Part shown: one piece after another, positions 44,605-53,495 of the stretch
How positions within the stretch are numbered: the first letter of the stretch is position 1
How the letters are laid out: every line of letters starts with the position of its first letter
NCBI RefSeq assembly: GCF_002029255.1
Contig: NZ_MZGT01000037.1
Coordinates: forward strand, 1 to 54,530
Reading direction: 5' to 3'
DNA: 54,530 nucleotides
Source: Clostridium chromiireducens
GTDB taxonomy: Bacteria > Bacillota > Clostridia > Clostridiales > Clostridiaceae
Notes under the pieces: model-generated
Seen by the model: the letters and a program-made list of their open reading frames with translations, nothing else
Told to the model about the DNA's origin: nothing
The model's database searches: none
Position numbers and translations under genes: made by a program

Positions 44605-45933
44605 TTGGATTTTGAAGATAGAAGACAGCAGCTTCTAAAAGAGGCATATTTACTAGAGGAAAAAGTTAAATTTAATGATGATTATAGAAGAAATTTTTTT
44701 GAATTAGTTGAAAGTGTTATTTTATATTTATTGCAAACTCAGGATGTTTTTTTTGGACAATTTATGCTCAGAGTGAGAAGAGATATAAGTGTTAATTTAA
44801 CAGTTCCAATTGCTACTATTCCTAGACGTGACGGCTTTAATATGTACTTTAATCCATTTTTATTTTTGGAATGTAATAGGAAAGAAATGGCAGCGTTATT
44901 TAAACATGAAATATATCACATAATGAACTCCCATTTTGAAAGGGAAAAAAGATTAAAGAATAGATTTAGCAAAGAGGCAATAAATGTTGCGTTAGATATT
45001 TCAATTAATCAGTATATAAAAGATTTGCCAGGTTCAAGTAAAAGGCTTAGCGCTGTAAATATGGAGTATAATTTATTACTTGGAGAAAATAGAAGTATTG
45101 AGGAATACGCCGAAGAAATATATAAGTCCATTAAATCTAGAATAAAAAAGGATAAAATAAGTAAGGATTTAGGACGTGAGATCGATATAACTAAAGCTCA
45201 CGATTTATGGGAAGAAATTGAAATAAGTGAAGAAGATATAAAAAGCTTAACAAAGAAAACAGCTATAAGTGCTTATACAAAGAATACACCTAAAGGATTA
45301 GAGAATATAATTTTAGCATATAGTGAAACTGCTGAAATACCTTGGCAGGTGGTTTTGAAGAATATATTACCAACAGTAAAATCAGGATATAAGAAAACTA
45401 TAACAAGAAGAGATAGAAGACAATCAGAAAGGCTGGATCTACGGGGAAGATTACCTAAAAATGAATCCGAATTAATTGTTGCAATTGATATAAGTGCTAG
45501 TATAAAAGATGATGATATGCATAAAATTTTAGTCGAAATACTGTCAATAACTGCTAATGCAAAAAATAGCATTACAATTATTGAATGTGATAATGAAATT
45601 AGAAGTGTATATAAGCTTACCAGTGAAAAAGATATTCGCAAAAGAGCTAGGAATAACGGCTCAACAAAATTTACTCCAGTATTTCAATATATTTTAGATA
45701 ATAATTTGAGAAATTCAGTACTAATATATTTTACTGATGGAGTGGGGGAAAATGAACTAGGCGTGAAACCAATTAATAAAAAAATAATATGGGTTGTGTC
45801 TGGAAATGAAGAGCTATCTCTAAAAACTCCATATGGAGAGGTAAAAAGAATAAATACAGAAGTAAAAGAAATTATCGAAGGTAATATAGGCTTGAAAATG
45901 GTTAATGAAGCTATACATGATTGGGCTAGATGA
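44605..45933 (+). CDS. VWA-like/metallopeptidase protein (DUF2201)
   Basis: A 442-residue protein. The N-terminal half contains a zinc-peptidase-like HEIYH motif (101-105, in ALFKHEIYHIMNSHFE). The C-terminal half is a VWA-like domain starting at ELIVAIDISASIKDDDM with the MIDAS DxSxS pattern, and a later VLIYFTDGVGE. This DUF2201 layout usually accompanies MoxR ATPases. It starts at TTG with GAGGTG seven bases upstream. The 198-bp gap from the ATPase gene holds the copy D repeat remnant, so the two may still be one transcript. Proteolytic activity is inferred, not shown. Confidence 0.86.
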   Translation: MDFEDRRQQLLKEAYLLEEKVKFNDDYRRNFFELVESVILYLLQTQDVFFGQFMLRVRRDISVNLTVPIATIPRRDGFNMYFNPFLFLECNRKEMAALFKHEIYHIMNSHFEREKRLKNRFSKEAINVALDISINQYIKDLPGSSKRLSAVNMEYNLLLGENRSIEEYAEEIYKSIKSRIKKDKISKDLGREIDITKAHDLWEEIEISEEDIKSLTKKTAISAYTKNTPKGLENIILAYSETAEIPWQVVLKNILPTVKSGYKKTITRRDRRQSERLDLRGRLPKNESELIVAIDISASIKDDDMHKILVEILSITANAKNSITIIECDNEIRSVYKLTSEKDIRKRARNNGSTKFTPVFQYILDNNLRNSVLIYFTDGVGENELGVKPINKKIIWVVSGNEELSLKTPYGEVKRINTEVKEIIEGNIGLKMVNEAIHDWAR

Positions 45934-46106
45934 TAAATTTTAGAAGAACAATATAGATATCTAACATGTACCTTAGAACTAAAAATATAAAAAAATGGAA
46001 TAAGTAGTATACTTTCAGAGTTGGTCTATTATTTTCGTGAAATAACTTTAAATATGCAAATATAAGCTTCTATGTTAGAATAGATTATAACAAAGGAGGT
46101 GTATTC

Positions 46107-46778
46107 TTGGTTAAAGGAATAAAAAATATAGATTATTTAATGTTATTATCTGTACTTCTTGTAATAAGCATAATATTTAATTTATATACATTTTTTAAAT
46201 TAAATAATTATAAATATAAAATTGAACAGCAATCATATACTAAGATAGAAGATTTTAAACAAAGAAATGAAAGTAATATGGATATTTTATCTAAGAGTGT
46301 AGAAGAAAAAAGTATAAAAAATGAAGATTTGTTAAAACTATATAAAAACTACGATGTTATGTCTAGTGACACAATGGAGCTTTGGCAACAATATGGCTCT
46401 TATATGCAAAATGCAATACCTCTGTTTTCTAAGAATATAAAAACTAAAAAAATAATGGAAAATGATATACACGGAAGAATAAAGGAATACATGTTATCTG
46501 TATTAAATAAAGAAATGAAAAATGAAAGAGACAAATTTATATTAGAAAGCGAAGATTTGGAATCCTTTAAATCTATGCATGAAATTTCTTCTAAATTATA
46601 TGAGTATTTTAATGATTTTAATGAAAAAACATTAAATGGAGTAACAGGAGAAGCTAAAGAAAAGAAAGTTATAAAGGAACATTATTGGATAGATATGCTT
46701 GAAGGTATCTATGATATAAGCGATAGTTATGTAAATTTACAGTGGAAGATAGAAGAAACAAAAAATACGAATTCATAA
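46107..46778 (+). CDS. Membrane-anchored protein of unknown function
   Basis: 223 residues. One N-terminal membrane helix (about 10-32; YLMLLSVLLVISIIFNLYTFF) is followed by a hydrophilic, largely helical domain rich in Lys and Glu, with a likely short coiled coil (33-80). It looks like a type II anchor with the bulk outside, but topology is not certain. No recognised family. TTG start six bases after AAAGGAGGT. It follows the VWA gene at 170 bp. Confidence 0.75.
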   Translation: MVKGIKNIDYLMLLSVLLVISIIFNLYTFFKLNNYKYKIEQQSYTKIEDFKQRNESNMDILSKSVEEKSIKNEDLLKLYKNYDVMSSDTMELWQQYGSYMQNAIPLFSKNIKTKKIMENDIHGRIKEYMLSVLNKEMKNERDKFILESEDLESFKSMHEISSKLYEYFNDFNEKTLNGVTGEAKEKKVIKEHYWIDMLEGIYDISDSYVNLQWKIEETKNTNS

Positions 46779-46845
46779 GGGGCATATTTAAATGCTATAA
46801 GGGCAAAAATTAAATTAAGTCTTATAAGAGATGTTTATAAATAAA

Positions 46846-46884
46846 AAATGTAGAATAAATATGTATATATTTATTCTACATCTT
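46846..46884. terminator. Convergent terminator
   Basis: ATGTAGAATAAATAT (46848-46862) pairs perfectly with ATATTTATTCTACAT (46867-46881), a 15-bp stem with a 4-base loop, between the convergent membrane-protein and HesB-like genes; AAAAAA precedes it. Confidence 0.8.
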
Positions 46885-46890
46885 ATTATT

Positions 46891-47220
46891 TTAGTGGCAT
46901 CCAGCACAAGAGCCGCCACATCCACCTTCAGGTGCGATAACAGGCTTAAGACTTAATCCATTGCCTTCATTTTCTTCAGAAGAAAGAATTATGAATCCAC
47001 CGAATTGTTCTGCTAAAGTTTTTTCGAACATAAATGTAATATCATTTATTTTTTCCACTTCATCATCATCAGTAGCTTCTGAAAGAGATATATTGAAAAC
47101 TGGGCCACTACATGAATTACCAGCGAAATTTATTCTAATATTGAAGTCGGTTATTTTATTTTCTTCTAAAAAGCCTTTAAATTCATTATATGCTTCTTCA
47201 CTTATAGTAACATTTTTCAT
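46891..47220 (-). CDS. HesB/IscA-like protein
   Basis: A 109-residue HesB-fold protein: MKNVTISEEAYNEFKGFL, INFAGNSCSGPVFNISL, GGFIILSSEENEG and a Cys-rich tail (GGCGGSCAGCH). The first Cys (NSCSGP) matches the usual conserved Cys, and the tail supplies others. Members of this clostridial group are predicted to bind iron or an Fe-S cluster; the tail also resembles CxxC thiol motifs. No partner gene stands beside it. RBS AGGTG. Confidence 0.85.
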   Translation of the reverse strand: MKNVTISEEAYNEFKGFLEENKITDFNIRINFAGNSCSGPVFNISLSEATDDDEVEKINDITFMFEKTLAEQFGGFIILSSEENEGNGLSLKPVIAPEGGCGGSCAGCH

Positions 47221-47480
47221 ATAAACACCTACCTTAATAAAATATTGCTTTAATGATATTCAATCATTAAAGATAGTATAGCACATATATATTCAAATAA
47301 AAAGTTTATAATAACAGTTATATTATGTCTAATAATGTGATATTATATTATGGTTTATTAAATATATTAATTTAATAAAAAGTATGGTAAAATTATACAT
47401 GTAATTTAAAAGTGCTAATGGAATATATGAAATCTTAGCTATAGATTTCAAGCCAAATATTAGAAGAAAGGGAATTAACT

Positions 47481-48224
47481 ATGAAACCATATAATAAAAA
47501 GTTTGTGTTCCAAGAGATAAAAAAATATGCTGAAATAATTAATCAAGGAACTTGTGGTGACTATAGAATAGTTAAAAATACCATGCTAGAACAAGGTCTA
47601 GAAGGATATATGTATGAGAATAAAGAAAAAGTTGATATAGATATAGTTCAATTATATAAGAATGATACTAATTTGATGAAACTTACTCCTAAAGAGGTAG
47701 AAAGTTCATATGGGCCTATTTCTTTTGCATATGGAAGAGTTGGGATAGTTGGGCTTGGAATTGGATATATAGTTCAAGAGATAGCAAAGAAATCAAAAGT
47801 AAAAGAAGTTATCGTATATGAGATAAGTGAAGAAGTCATAAGTTTATATAAGCAAAATTTTAAAGAAAATAAAAAGATTAAAATAATAAATGGTGATGCT
47901 TTTAAGGCTGAAAAAGAGGTATTTGATTTTTTTTATGTAGATATATATAGATACCAATTAACCTCTCAAGTTGTAACAGATTATAAGCGCTTTAATGAAT
48001 TACACGAGATTGAAGAATATGCATTTTGGGGGTTAGAGCATTTTCTATTAAGTTGCAAATATGAAGATATAGTATGGGTATATATACCAGAAAATTGGAT
48101 TTCGATGAGTAAGAAAGCTTATGAAGCGCTTGACGCGTCTGGATATATAAAAAGTTATAAACCTTTAGATGAAGAAAAAGTTAGGACTATATTGTTAGAA
48201 TTTAAAGAGATTTTAAATGAATAA
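47481..48224 (+). CDS. SAM-dependent methyltransferase-like protein
   Basis: A 247-residue protein with a Rossmann methyltransferase core: the glycine-rich VGIVGLGIGYIVQEIA (motif I), the acidic strand end VIVYEISEEVISLY, and IINGDAFKAEKEVFDFFYVDIY further on. The layout resembles spermidine synthase-like proteins. Substrate unknown. Monocistronic, with RBS AGAAAGGG. Confidence 0.75.
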   Translation: MKPYNKKFVFQEIKKYAEIINQGTCGDYRIVKNTMLEQGLEGYMYENKEKVDIDIVQLYKNDTNLMKLTPKEVESSYGPISFAYGRVGIVGLGIGYIVQEIAKKSKVKEVIVYEISEEVISLYKQNFKENKKIKIINGDAFKAEKEVFDFFYVDIYRYQLTSQVVTDYKRFNELHEIEEYAFWGLEHFLLSCKYEDIVWVYIPENWISMSKKAYEALDASGYIKSYKPLDEEKVRTILLEFKEILNE

Positions 48225-48349
48225 GAATATATGAATAAATATTAAATAAAATGATATTTGGTAAGTATCTTTTATATATTGATGTAGTGATTGATTATTT
48301 ACAACAGAGATTATTTGTTATGAATTGAAAGAACGAGGGGGATAAATTA

Positions 48350-48871
48350 ATGATATTATCAGGAAAAGAGATATTAAAAGATATCGGTAAAGATATAATA
48401 ATTGAACCATTCGATGAAAAAAGAATAAATCCTAATAGTTATAATTTATCTTTACATAATGAATTATTGATATATGAAAATGATGTCTTGGATATGAAAG
48501 TTCCAAATAAAACAAAGAAAATAATTATTCCAGAGGAAGGTTTGCTATTAGAACCAGGAAAATTATACTTAGGCAGGACAAATGAGTTTACTAGTACAAG
48601 TAAATATGTTCCAATGCTTGAAGGACGATCTTCTACAGGGAGACTTGGGCTATTTATTCATGTAACAGCAGGCTTTGGTGATATTGGATTTTCAGGATAT
48701 TGGACATTAGAAATTTTCTGCGTTCAGCCTATACGAATTTATCCTAATGTAGAAATATGCCAAATCTATTATCACGACATACACGGAGAATATGATTTAT
48801 ACGATAGCGGAAAATATCAAAATAATACGGGAATTCAGCCAAGTTTGATGTATAAGGATTTTGAAAAATAA
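48350..48871 (+). CDS. dcd: dCTP deaminase
   Basis: A 173-residue trimeric dUTPase-fold enzyme that converts dCTP to dUTP in pyrimidine nucleotide synthesis. The signature GRSSTGRLGLFIHVTAGFGDIGFSGYWTLEI is intact and includes the catalytic Glu in the TLEI strand and the Ser/Arg pair. C-terminal residues (KYQNNTGIQPS) match the usual nucleotide-closing tail. Full length. A long-hairpin element begins 27 bp after the stop. Confidence 0.94.
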   Translation: MILSGKEILKDIGKDIIIEPFDEKRINPNSYNLSLHNELLIYENDVLDMKVPNKTKKIIIPEEGLLLEPGKLYLGRTNEFTSTSKYVPMLEGRSSTGRLGLFIHVTAGFGDIGFSGYWTLEIFCVQPIRIYPNVEICQIYYHDIHGEYDLYDSGKYQNNTGIQPSLMYKDFEK

Positions 48872-48897
48872 TTACGAGTAAAGGTAATGAACAACCG

Positions 48898-49073
48898 AAA
48901 GAGAATACATATATGTTCCGCAGGACTATGAAAATTTTCGCTGAGCATATCTAAAGGTCAAGTTGTACCCACATCTGCATGCTCTTGCGGTCAAGCGGAC
49001 ATGGAACAATTTCTCAGTAAGATATGCAGCAGCTTATTTTTCAATGCCTGCTCCACATATATGTATTCTTTTT
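48898..49073 (+). repeat. Long imperfect-hairpin element, copy A
   Basis: Left arm from 48898 (AAAGAGAATACATATATG) pairs with the right end 49056-49073 (CATATATGTATTCTTTTT), and the match runs, with bulges, through GAGCATATCT/AGATATGC to the apex. The apical stem has AAGTTGTACCCAC (48960-48972) on one side and GGAACAATT on the other. About 176 bp. An open frame through it (48963-49151) is not considered a gene. Confidence 0.8.
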
Positions 49074-49224
49074 ATTTGTTTTGTTATCACTTTAAGAGTT
49101 TCACGGATACCCTTTCCAATTTCATATGTTTCGTGTATTAAAAGTATGTAAATTTCTTTTAAAGACTATAAATACCCTTCATTAAAGATACTACTAACCC
49201 AAAATACTTGCATTAATATAGAAC
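49074..49224. other. Spacer between hairpin copies A and B
   Basis: 151 bp of A/T-rich sequence between two long-hairpin elements. No gene, promoter or RNA could be recognised. Confidence 0.5.
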
Positions 49225-49468
49225 TTATTTTAAGCTTACTGCTAGACTAGAAAGGGAATATATGTTTTTGCGCAGTGTTCATAAGAAGATTTTGCTGGTT
49301 ATGATTCTAGATTATAAGTTGTTCCGAATGTGCTTGTTCAATGCGCAGCCATTGAAGCAAGCACTTTGGGTACAACTTGTAATCTTAGAATAATCCAGTA
49401 AAATCTTCAAGGAACCGAAGCAAACACATATATTCCCTTTCGGTTGTTTAGCAGTAAACTTAAAATAA
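49225..49468 (-). repeat. Long imperfect-hairpin element, copy B
   Basis: About 244 bp folding end to end. The outer arm TTATTTTAAGCTTACTGC pairs with GCAGTAAACTTAAAATAA, then AAAGGGAATATATG pairs with CATATATTCCCTTT, AGAAGATTTTGCTGG with CAGTAAAATCTTC, and an apical stem GTGCTTGTTCAATG pairs with CATTGAAGCAAGCAC. The GTTGTACCC side of the apex is on the minus strand (49368-49378), so it is inverted relative to copies A and C. Confidence 0.85.
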
Positions 49469-49556
49469 CCTCTTAAAGCAAGTGTTTTTATATTTTGAGT
49501 TCTTAGCAATACATTTATATTCTGTAATTTATAGCAATGCATATGTTAGTTTATAG

Positions 49557-51035
49557 TTAAGAAATTTTATATATAGGCAACTCAATTATAAATAATGCAC
49601 CCAGATTTGAATTCTCCGCAATGATTTTTCCATTTAATTTTTCAATTATGTTTTTACTTATAGATAGTCCAAGTCCGAAATTGCCTTTGGTTCCTTTATA
49701 GAATCTTTCAAATATATTAGGAAGTTCATTATTTTTGAAACCTGGTCCATCGTCTGAAATTATTAGTTTTACTATTGAGCCATCTACAATTTGTAATTTT
49801 ACTGAAACAATATTGTCTGCATATCTTATACAATTACTAATAATATTTGTAATTGCTCGGGAAAGTTTTTCTTCATCTCCATATATTTTCGATATTTCTT
49901 TTGGAAGATCGATCTTTAGTGCTATATTATTTTTTTCGGCCAATAGATCCAATCGTTGAACACACTCATATATTAATTCATTTAAATTTAAATCTTCATA
50001 ATTATAATTCTCTTCAATTGAGTCAAGTCGAGACAGGTATAACAAATCCGCCACTAAATTCGTCATTCGGTTTATTTCCGAAAGTATAATTGGGACAGCA
50101 CTATCTATGTCGACAACACCGTATTTTATACCTTCAGCATAGCTTTGAATCGACATGAGCGGAGTTCTAAACTCGTGCGATGCATTTTGTAAAAAGGTTT
50201 TTTGAGCCTTATCATGTATTTCAAGTTTCTCAGACATAGTATTAATATTGTGTACGAAATCACGCAACTCATCATATACAGGTACTTCAATCTTTCTACC
50301 AAAGTTTCTCTCTGAAATATAACTTATATATTCATTAAGATGAGAAAAAGGTTCGGTTATTTTTTTCGATACACGTGAGGAAAAGACAACTGTTATTAAT
50401 GCAGAAAAAATAAGTATGAAAAAAAGAATGCAGTTTATCACTAATTGAAGTTGATTTATTTTTTCAACATTTGAATATATAATTATCCACCCTAAACCAA
50501 AAGAATTTTTATCAGATACTGGTTTTATAATAGCGATGTATTCAGTATCGTGTACATTAAGATTTACTTCTAATTGTGTATCAATATCTTTAGCACCGTT
50601 AATTTTATCTATAATCAGTTTTGTAAGATCAATGTGGGTAGAAGTAGATCTGTCTGGAAAAGGATTAATCCTACTTTTATCTTTATCTAGCAAGATAAAA
50701 TCTGAATTTAATAAAGAAAAGGGCTCTTTAAGTGAATGATCTAACAAAAAATAATATCTGTAGGGATCAGTAACATCTTTTGCATCGATATGTGGCCCAT
50801 TATCATATAAATCTTCAGGAAGATGAGGTTGTGGTTTCTTTGGGAAAAAATCGGGACCATGCTGAAGTGCAGTTTGTTCAGCGTTTGATGCAATTCTCTC
50901 TAATTGTTCTATGGTATCATTTTCCATGTACATTCGGACAGTAACATTAAATATTACTGTAGTTAATATTGCCAGCATAAAAATTACAATAATATTATAT
51001 TTAAATATTCTCCATTTTATTGTCTCTCTTTTCAT
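49557..51035 (-). CDS. Membrane sensor histidine kinase
   Basis: A 492-residue kinase. Two membrane helices (about 13-33 and 196-219) flank a ~160-residue extracellular sensor region, followed by a HAMP domain (220-272), the dimerisation/phosphoacceptor helix with His287 (FLQNASHEFRTPLMSIQSYAEG), and an ATPase domain with NCIRYA (N box), SDDGPGF (G1), FERFYKG (F) and GLGLSI (G2). It is encoded 65 bp after its response regulator. The stimulus is unknown. The gene ends 90 bp from long-hairpin copy B. Confidence 0.93.
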   Translation of the reverse strand: MKRETIKWRIFKYNIIVIFMLAILTTVIFNVTVRMYMENDTIEQLERIASNAEQTALQHGPDFFPKKPQPHLPEDLYDNGPHIDAKDVTDPYRYYFLLDHSLKEPFSLLNSDFILLDKDKSRINPFPDRSTSTHIDLTKLIIDKINGAKDIDTQLEVNLNVHDTEYIAIIKPVSDKNSFGLGWIIIYSNVEKINQLQLVINCILFFILIFSALITVVFSSRVSKKITEPFSHLNEYISYISERNFGRKIEVPVYDELRDFVHNINTMSEKLEIHDKAQKTFLQNASHEFRTPLMSIQSYAEGIKYGVVDIDSAVPIILSEINRMTNLVADLLYLSRLDSIEENYNYEDLNLNELIYECVQRLDLLAEKNNIALKIDLPKEISKIYGDEEKLSRAITNIISNCIRYADNIVSVKLQIVDGSIVKLIISDDGPGFKNNELPNIFERFYKGTKGNFGLGLSISKNIIEKLNGKIIAENSNLGALFIIELPIYKIS

Positions 51036-51100
51036 AATATCATCCAGTCTATAGGTATTTAGAATAAAGTTATAAATTTATGTATTGGTTATTTAAGAAT

Positions 51101-51793
51101 TTATTTATCGTATACTGTAAAGCCAAATCCCCATACTGTATGAATTTTCAACTCTGAATTTAAATCGGAAAGCTTTTTACGTATTCTTTTTATCATATCA
51201 TCAGTAGCTCTAGTTTCTACTCTATTTTCAAATCCCCAAACTTTATCTAAGAGTTCACTTCGGCTGACAGCTCTGTTTTTATTTTCTATGAGGTAGTTAA
51301 GGAGTGATAATTCCATTACAGTAAGACCTAGGGGGGATCCATTCACCTGGGCTTGTTTGGTATCAAGGTTTATTAATACATCTGATATTTTAATAATTTT
51401 AGTATCAGCCGCTGGGGTTTTGTCTAAATCTATTCTTCTAAAAATACTATGAATTCTTGCAATGAGTTCTAAAGGACTAAAAGGCTTTGTAAGATAATCG
51501 TCACTACCTAACTTAAGACCTGTTATTTTATCAAATTCTGTATCCTTTGCTGAAACAATTATAATAGGGACACAACTTTTATGTCTTATTAAAGAGCAAA
51601 GCGCATATCCATCTATTTCAGGCATCATAATATCTAATATAAGCATATCAGCCTGCCTTTCCTTAAAAGCTTTAAGAATGGCATGTCCATCGACAAAAGT
51701 TTCTACATCAAAACCCTCTCTTACGAGAAAAGATTTTATGATGCTGCTTATATTTACTTCATCGTCAGCAATATATATAAGTTTCCTATTCAT
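51101..51793 (-). CDS. OmpR/PhoB-family response regulator
   Basis: 230 residues. The receiver domain (1-115) has acidic residues Asp10-Asp11, phosphoacceptor Asp54 (LILDIMMPEIDG), Lys in YLTKPFSPLE, and a C-terminal winged helix (about 130-228; VMELSLLNYLIENKNRAVSRSELLDKVWG). It precedes its kinase gene on the minus strand. Its promoter region (51794-51991) is shared with the divergent repeat-protein gene, which is a plausible target by position. Confidence 0.94.
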   Translation of the reverse strand: MNRKLIYIADDEVNISSIIKSFLVREGFDVETFVDGHAILKAFKERQADMLILDIMMPEIDGYALCSLIRHKSCVPIIIVSAKDTEFDKITGLKLGSDDYLTKPFSPLELIARIHSIFRRIDLDKTPAADTKIIKISDVLINLDTKQAQVNGSPLGLTVMELSLLNYLIENKNRAVSRSELLDKVWGFENRVETRATDDMIKRIRKKLSDLNSELKIHTVWGFGFTVYDK

Positions 51794-51991
51794 GAAATTA
51801 GTTCACCTCAAGATATATTCTACCATATAGTTATCTTAAATATTATTGTAAATTTGTAGATGTATTTATTTGCCACAAATTTGCCACAAAGCTGCCACAG
51901 CATTACGTTAGATTTTTAATGATTTATTTCGATGAAATATGTATAGGAGAAAATAATTGCAGGGAAGCAGGTCGAAGGAGAGAATTATAGC

Positions 51992-52921
51992 ATGAATACG
52001 ATAAGTAGTAATCAAAACAATATGGAGGTGTATCTTCAAAAAAGGTTACAGGAAGCAAGGGTTTTACAGCAGACTAAATTAGAACAGAAAAAAAATCAAG
52101 AAGATAATAATTTTGTTTCAATAAGTCAGCAAGGTCTTCAAGCATTAGAAAATTCTGCTCAAAATATATCTAGTAATAATCCTTTATCTAGTTTAGTGGA
52201 AGCTGGAACCATCACTCAAGACCAAGCAGATGCTGTTCAAAGCGTATTTCAATCTAGAGGAAAAGAAATTCATTCTTCTGGAATATATAGTAATAACGCT
52301 AAACCTCAAAACCCTTTACAAAGCTTAATAACTGCAGGAACTATTACTCAGGATCAAGCAGATGCTGTTAAAAGTACATTAGAAGAAACTATGAAAGCAA
52401 ATAGAACAAGTGCATCAGCGACAAGTAATAATGTAAGATCAAATCCACTAGATAGTTTGGTATCAGCAGGAACAATAACTCAAGAGCAGGAAGATTCAAT
52501 TAAGAGCGCATTTGAAGCAAATAGACCAAGCAGAGGTGCATCATCAACTAATACCCAAACAGACCCGTTAGACAGCTTGGTGTCAGCAGGCACAATAACT
52601 CAGGAGCAAGAAGATGCAATTAAGGGCGCACTTGAAGCGAATAGACCCAATAGAGGTGTATCATCAACTAGTACACCAGAAGATCCATTAGATAGCTTAG
52701 TATCATCTGGGACAATAACAGAGGATCAAGAGAATGCTATTAAAACTGCATTTGAAGAGGCAATGAAAGCAAATGGACCAAGCAGAAATGCTTCATCAAC
52801 TAGTACACAAGTAGATCCATTAGACAGCCTAGTATCAGCAGGGACTATAACTCAAGAGCAAGAAGATGTTATTGAAAGTGCGTTCGAAGAAGCCATGAAC
52901 TTAAATAAATTAAGTATGTAA
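51992..52921 (+). CDS. Six-repeat SHOCT-like protein of unknown function
   Basis: A 309-residue hydrophilic protein with no signal peptide. After a Gln-rich N-terminus (1-60) there are six copies, starting at residues 63, 107, 151, 191, 231 and 275 (period 40-44), of (N/D)PLxSLVxAGTITQxQxDAI..(A/T)(F/L)E, joined by Ser/Thr/Asn-rich linkers. The unit resembles the short SHOCT oligomerisation motif (LLDAGIITEEEF). A seventh repeat lies in the same frame beyond the stop, cut by further stops. RBS GAAGGAGAG; divergent from the two-component genes. Confidence 0.78.
   Translation: MNTISSNQNNMEVYLQKRLQEARVLQQTKLEQKKNQEDNNFVSISQQGLQALENSAQNISSNNPLSSLVEAGTITQDQADAVQSVFQSRGKEIHSSGIYSNNAKPQNPLQSLITAGTITQDQADAVKSTLEETMKANRTSASATSNNVRSNPLDSLVSAGTITQEQEDSIKSAFEANRPSRGASSTNTQTDPLDSLVSAGTITQEQEDAIKGALEANRPNRGVSSTSTPEDPLDSLVSSGTITEDQENAIKTAFEEAMKANGPSRNASSTSTQVDPLDSLVSAGTITQEQEDVIESAFEEAMNLNKLSM
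52178..52918 (+). repeat. Six in-frame 120/132-bp coding repeats
   Basis: Repeat starts at 52178, 52310, 52442, 52562, 52682 and 52814, based on the conserved NPL/DPL codons. Copies 3-6 are the most alike at the DNA level. Confidence 0.85.
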
Positions 52922-52924
52922 TAA

Positions 52925-53029
52925 ATAAATATGACTCAAATAAATCCATTAGATGGCTTGGTATCGGCTGGAACAATAACATAAAATCAGGAAGATAAGA
53001 TTCAAGATAGTCTCCAAGTTAAACTATAG
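52925..53029 (+). pseudogene. Decayed seventh repeat of the SHOCT-like protein
   Basis: The reading frame of the upstream gene continues past two adjacent stops (52919 and 52922) and encodes MTQINPLDGLVSAGTIT, then a TAA (52982) where other repeats have CAA or GAG, and NQEDKIQDSLQVKL before a TAG at 53027. This is a seventh repeat lost by nonsense changes. It has no ribosome site of its own. Confidence 0.8.
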
Positions 53030-53041
53030 GAGACTATTTTA
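53007..53041 (+). terminator. Terminator after the repeat-protein gene
   Basis: ATAGTCTCC pairs with GGAGACTAT (9 bp, 13-base loop), followed by TTT. It overlaps the decayed seventh repeat. Confidence 0.75.
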
Positions 53042-53069
53042 AATAAGAAATATTTTGGAGGTATATATA

Positions 53070-53495
53070 ATGACAATTAATACTAATTCCACAATGGCTA
53101 GTGCACTTAAGCAGTCAGGCACTTCGAGTAAGACTTCAAGTACATCCAGTAGTTCGAGTAGCTCAAGTAGTTCGGGGGGGACAGATGTTAGTTCACTTGA
53201 AGCACAATTATCAAGTATTCAATCAGAATTGGCGAAAGTTAATTCTGATTCTAGCTTAGACACAAAAACAAAACAAGCTAAAGCGGCAGAGATACAATCT
53301 CAGATTCAAGCAGTTCAAGCAGAAATACAAACAGCAAGAGCTCAAGAAAACCAGAAGGCTCAGGAAGTTCAAAACGCTAAGAGTGCCGATAAGGCATCTA
53401 GTTCAACAAAAGATTCCGATAATAGCAGCACTAGTGCTACAAATTACAATTCTAATGCAGTAGTCTCAAGCACAAAAATTGATGTTTATGCATAA
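53070..53495 (+). CDS. Ser-rich coiled-coil small protein (FlxA-like)
   Basis: 141 residues. A Ser/Thr-rich N-terminus (residues 10-38) with long Ser tracts is followed by a heptad-rich coiled coil (about 42-105; DVSSLEAQLSSIQSELAKVN, IQSQIQAVQAEIQTARAQENQ) similar to the FlxA-like family, and a polar C-terminus. No signal peptide. Function unknown. The ATG at 53070 follows GGAGG at eight bases; a longer frame reads through that site. It lies downstream of the repeat-protein gene, separated by a terminator. Confidence 0.75.
   Translation: MTINTNSTMASALKQSGTSSKTSSTSSSSSSSSSSGGTDVSSLEAQLSSIQSELAKVNSDSSLDTKTKQAKAAEIQSQIQAVQAEIQTARAQENQKAQEVQNAKSADKASSSTKDSDNSSTSATNYNSNAVVSSTKIDVYA

Noticed and set aside
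48963..49151. 62-codon frame through hairpin copy A
   Set aside because: Covers one arm of the inverted-repeat element and the spacer; no ribosome site, no family, and codons follow the repeat structure.
48898..49468. Insertion sequence or CRISPR array
   Set aside because: No transposase remnant and no regularly spaced direct repeats; the structure is two long inverted-repeat hairpins.
49312..49542. 76-codon minus-strand frame across hairpin copy B
   Set aside because: Overlaps the self-complementary element; Cys-rich sequence arises from the repeat, with no start signals.
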